Positions 61,336 to 64,000 of a DNA stretch of 64,000 bases are shown piece after piece; positions within the stretch are counted from its first letter, which is position 1; every line of letters begins with the position of its first letter. Source of the DNA: Achromobacter veterisilvae (lineage in GTDB: Bacteria > Pseudomonadota > Gammaproteobacteria > Burkholderiales > Burkholderiaceae_B); NCBI RefSeq assembly GCF_900496975.1, contig NZ_UFQC01000017.1:62001-126000 (forward strand). The letters run 5' to 3'. The position numbers were made by a program, and so were the translations under genes. The notes beneath the pieces were generated by a model. The model was not told where the DNA came from and did not search any database. It worked only from the letters and a program-made list of their open reading frames with translations.

Positions 61336-63222
61336 ATGGCTAGAAAAAAAACCGATCTTCGAGGACAGGCCTTCAAGGACGTCCTGGGCTTTACCTTCCG
61401 CTATTGGCGCGCGCAGCCCTGGCGCACGGCGCTGATCGTCGTGCTGGCGCTGCTGTCGTCGCTGGCCGACGTGCTGACCCCGCTGTACGCCGGCCGGCTG
61501 GTCGACGCCGTGGCCTCCGGCGCCGCGGGCGACGAACTGGTCTGGAGCGCCGCCCTTACCTCGTTCTGGCTGCTGATCGCGCTGGGCATCGGCGGCACGC
61601 TGCTGCGCCAGGGCGTGTTCCAGAACATCATCGCCTTCACGCTGAAGATGATGAATGAAATCGTGTCCAACGCCTTCTACCGGGTGCAGCGCTTCTCCAC
61701 GGACTGGCACGCCAACAGCTTCGCCGGCTCGACGGTGCGCAAGGTCACGCGCGGCATGTGGGCCGTGGACCTGCTGAACGACACCCTGCTGATCGCGCTG
61801 CTGCCCTCGGTCGTCATGCTGGTCGGCGCCACCGCCCTGCTGGGCGCGCACTGGCCCATGATGGGGCTGGTGGTCGGCGCGGGTTCGGTGCTGTACATCG
61901 CCGTCACGGCCACGCTGTCGCTGCGCTACGTGGCGCCGGCGGCGCGCCTGGGCAACGCCTGGGACACTCGCATGGGCGGCGCGCTGGCCGACTCCGTGAG
62001 CTGCAACGCCGTGGTCAAGGCCTTCGGCGCGGAAACGCGCGAAGAGGCCAGGCTGGACCGCGTCGTCGACAAATGGCGCCGCCGCACCCGGCGCACCTGG
62101 ATCCGCGGCACGCTGAACGGCGGGATCCAGGGCGCGATGCTGGTCGCCATGCAGGCGGGCATCCTGGGCGTGTCGCTGCTGCTGTGGTCGCGCGACCAGG
62201 CCAGCGTGGGCGACATCACCTTCGCCCTGACGATGTTCTTCATGCTGCAGGGCCACCTGCGCGACGTGGGCATGCACATCCGCAATCTGCAGCGCTCGGT
62301 CAACGACATGGAAGAACTGGTCGCGCTGGAAAAGCAGCCGCTGGGCGTGGACGACCGCCCCGGCGCGGGCGAGATCCGCGTCACGGCCGGCGAGATCCGC
62401 TTCGAGGACGTGAGCTTCCGCTACGGCGCGCACGACACGGCGCTGTACGACAGGTTCTCGGTGCGCATCGCGCCGGGCGAGCGCGTCGGGCTGGTGGGGC
62501 ATTCCGGATCGGGCAAGACCACCTTCATCAAGCTGATCCAGCGCCTGTACGACGTGAACGGCGGCCGCATCACCATCGACGGGCAGGACATCGCCCAGGC
62601 GAAGCAGGCGTCGCTGCGCAGCCAGATCGCCATCGTGCAGCAGGAGCCGGTGCTGTTCCACCGCACGCTGGCGGAGAACATCGCCTATGCGCGGCCCGGC
62701 GCCACGCAGGCCGAGATCGAGCAGGCCGCGCGCCTGGCCAGCGCCCATGATTTCATCGTGGCGCTGCCCAAGGGCTACGACACGCTGGTGGGCGAGCGCG
62801 GCGTGAAGCTGTCGGGCGGCGAGCGCCAGCGCGTGGCCATCGCGCGCGCCTTCCTGGCCAATGCGCCCATCCTCATCCTGGACGAAGCCACGTCCAGCCT
62901 GGACAGCGAAAGCGAGGTGCTGATCCAGCGGGCGATGGACCGCCTGATGGAAGGCCGCACGACGCTGGTGGTGGCGCACCGCCTGTCCACCGTGCGCGCG
63001 CTGGACCGCCTGCTGGTGATGGACCATGGCCGCGTCATCGAGGAAGGCAGCCACGAAGCGCTGATCCGCCTGAAGAACGGTCTGTACCGGCGCCTGTTCG
63101 AACGCCAGGCCCTGGAATTGACGAAGGGCCTGCGGCCGGAAGAGCTGCTGGAGGACGGCGCGGCCCCGCCCGCGGCCCGGACCGAAGAGACGGACGATTC
63201 CGCGTACGCCTACGCCAAGTAA
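61336..63222 (+). CDS. ABC exporter half-transporter (permease fused to ATPase)
   Basis: A 628-residue half-exporter with six membrane helices in residues ~25-310 and an ATPase domain from ~350: Walker A GHSGSGKTT near 390, signature LSGGERQRVAIARAFL near 493 and Walker B ILILDEATSSLDSESE. It would act as a homodimer exporting a hydrophobic or peptide-like substrate. The start ATG has no adjacent ribosome site; a hairpin and a leader ORF precede it. The acidic C-terminal tail (EETDDSAYAYAK) is unusual but has no known role. Confidence 0.85.
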   Translation: MARKKTDLRGQAFKDVLGFTFRYWRAQPWRTALIVVLALLSSLADVLTPLYAGRLVDAVASGAAGDELVWSAALTSFWLLIALGIGGTLLRQGVFQNIIAFTLKMMNEIVSNAFYRVQRFSTDWHANSFAGSTVRKVTRGMWAVDLLNDTLLIALLPSVVMLVGATALLGAHWPMMGLVVGAGSVLYIAVTATLSLRYVAPAARLGNAWDTRMGGALADSVSCNAVVKAFGAETREEARLDRVVDKWRRRTRRTWIRGTLNGGIQGAMLVAMQAGILGVSLLLWSRDQASVGDITFALTMFFMLQGHLRDVGMHIRNLQRSVNDMEELVALEKQPLGVDDRPGAGEIRVTAGEIRFEDVSFRYGAHDTALYDRFSVRIAPGERVGLVGHSGSGKTTFIKLIQRLYDVNGGRITIDGQDIAQAKQASLRSQIAIVQQEPVLFHRTLAENIAYARPGATQAEIEQAARLASAHDFIVALPKGYDTLVGERGVKLSGGERQRVAIARAFLANAPILILDEATSSLDSESEVLIQRAMDRLMEGRTTLVVAHRLSTVRALDRLLVMDHGRVIEEGSHEALIRLKNGLYRRLFERQALELTKGLRPEELLEDGAAPPAARTEETDDSAYAYAK

Positions 63223-63223
63223 A

Positions 63224-63240
63224 GCGCGCCCCGGGCGCGC
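63224..63240. terminator. GC stem between convergent exporter genes
   Basis: GCGCGCC-CCG-GGCGCGC fills the 24-base gap between the ABC exporter and the LysE gene and could serve both transcripts. No U-tract is present. Confidence 0.45.
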
Positions 63241-63246
63241 CGCGCT

Positions 63247-63879
63247 TCATGCGGGACGCTGCGCGATCGTCAGGCGCAGGCCGAAGCCGATCAGGGCCAG
63301 GCCGAAGACCCGGCCCTGGATCTTCTGCGCCCGCGGACTGGCCGACATCCAGCGTCCCACCGCGCCGCCCGCCAGTGCGCACATCACGTCGAGCGCCAGG
63401 CCCAGGCCGACCAGGATCACGCCCAGCACGGCGAATTGCCCGCCGATCGCCCCCTGGCCCGGCGACACGAACTGCGGCAGCAGCACCGAGCAGAACAGCA
63501 AGGCCTTGGGATTGAGCACATTGGTCAGGACGCCGCTCAGGAGCGCCGGCCCCCAGCCCGCCTTGCCGGGGGCCGCCTGGCCGGCGGCGTCGTACGACAC
63601 CGGCCCCGCCCGCAGCAGGCGCACGCCCAGCCAGACCAGGTAGCAGCCGCCGACCGTGCGCGCGGCATCGAAGGCCCAGGGATGGGTCTTGAACAGCGCG
63701 GCCAGCCCCAGCGCGGCCAGGGTCACGTGGGCGGCCCGGGCGATCGCCAGCCCGAGGGCCACCGCCAGCGCCTGCCCGCGCCCCCGCAGCACGCCGGTTT
63801 CCAGCAGCAGGATCATGTCGGGCCCCGGCACTACGTAAACGATCAGCAAAGCCCCGAGAAACACCGCCATATCCGCCAT
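63247..63879 (-). CDS. LysE family translocator
   Basis: A 210-residue membrane protein of the LysE/RhtB family with about six helices. The N-terminal FLGALLIVYVVPGPDMILLLETGVLRGRGQALAVALGLA is the family hallmark, and LSGVLTNVLNPKALLFCSVLLPQFV lies near residue 113. Members export amino acids or homoserine-lactone-like compounds. It is convergent with the ABC exporter. The specific substrate is unknown. Confidence 0.87.
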   Translation of the reverse strand: MADMAVFLGALLIVYVVPGPDMILLLETGVLRGRGQALAVALGLAIARAAHVTLAALGLAALFKTHPWAFDAARTVGGCYLVWLGVRLLRAGPVSYDAAGQAAPGKAGWGPALLSGVLTNVLNPKALLFCSVLLPQFVSPGQGAIGGQFAVLGVILVGLGLALDVMCALAGGAVGRWMSASPRAQKIQGRVFGLALIGFGLRLTIAQRPA

Positions 63880-64000
63880 CGCCCGCCCCTGCCCGTCTAG
63901 TCGAAGGCCACCATTCTAGGAAAATCGGGCTGGCATGTGCTTGCTATTCCTGCCATCACCGCTATCATCATTGGCATACTTCGCCAATACCCAAGCCCCA
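63880..64000. promoter_or_regulatory. upstream region of the LysE gene with inverted repeat
   Basis: The LysE promoter should lie here. ATTGGC-N7-GCCAAT at 63970-63988 is a perfect 6-bp inverted repeat of operator size. A divergent regulator gene may lie just beyond the window edge, as is common for LysE genes. Confidence 0.4.

Overview
The window is GC-rich, densely packed bacterial chromosome. Its gene content (many Liv-type ABC uptake systems, LysR/IclR/GntR regulators, a Tat-exported TRAP binding protein, a penicillin G acylase close to the enterobacterial/Alcaligenes type) and its base composition fit a betaproteobacterium of the Alcaligenaceae (Achromobacter/Bordetella type). That placement is inference from content, not from a marker gene. 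I saw no rRNA, tRNA, CRISPR array or intact insertion sequence.

Region by region. (1) 1-9265: an uptake and catabolic cluster. A Liv-type transporter (livG partial, livM, livH, binding protein) and a class III aminotransferase lie on the minus strand. Divergent from them are a histidinol-dehydrogenase-like enzyme of the sulfopropanediol dehydrogenase (HpsN) type, an SDR and a LacI regulator, followed by a convergent SDR with two tiny coupled ORFs in front of it. (2) 9340-18380: a VOC protein, a TPP-riboswitch-controlled sodium:solute symporter (probable thiamine or precursor uptake), a flavin monooxygenase, a MarC/DUF4105/hydrolase-lipoprotein operon divergent from a TetR gene with a perfect operator between them, and an N-formylglutamate deformylase. 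(3) 18678-26794: a tightly overlapped eight-gene set: binding protein, livHMGF, thiolase, acyl-CoA ligase, GntR. (4) 26786-37688: LysR, a fused two-half CydDC-like ABC exporter, penicillin G acylase with a divergent LysR, then another LysR divergent from a RidA/Old Yellow Enzyme pair.

(5) About 37.7-43.0 kb: a lower-GC, loosely packed island that interrupts the dense catabolic genes. It carries a SLOG/YpsA-type nucleotide-binding protein coupled to a two-TM protein, a nuclease-like protein with a SEC-C tail, an AbiJ-like HEPN abortive-infection protein and a membrane-anchored coiled-coil protein. No integrase is visible. This is the best candidate for a poorly described, probably anti-phage, system.

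(6) 43.0-52.0 kb: a minus-strand aromatic meta-cleavage module. An extradiol dioxygenase, a class II aldolase-type decarboxylase candidate and a 2-hydroxymuconic semialdehyde dehydrogenase are followed by a binding protein, livHMGF and an SDR. (7) 52.2-60.9 kb: an IclR regulator heads a thiolase, acyl-CoA ligase, SDR and two PPC (DUF296) proteins, and is divergent from a TRAP transporter (DctP plus fused DctQM). Two matching palindromes in the intergenic region are likely IclR operators. (8) 61.1-63.9 kb: an ABC exporter behind a leader with a 16-residue upstream ORF and a start-proximal hairpin, then a LysE-type exporter. The overall theme is scavenging of organic acids and aromatics, with each transporter packaged with its enzymes and regulator.
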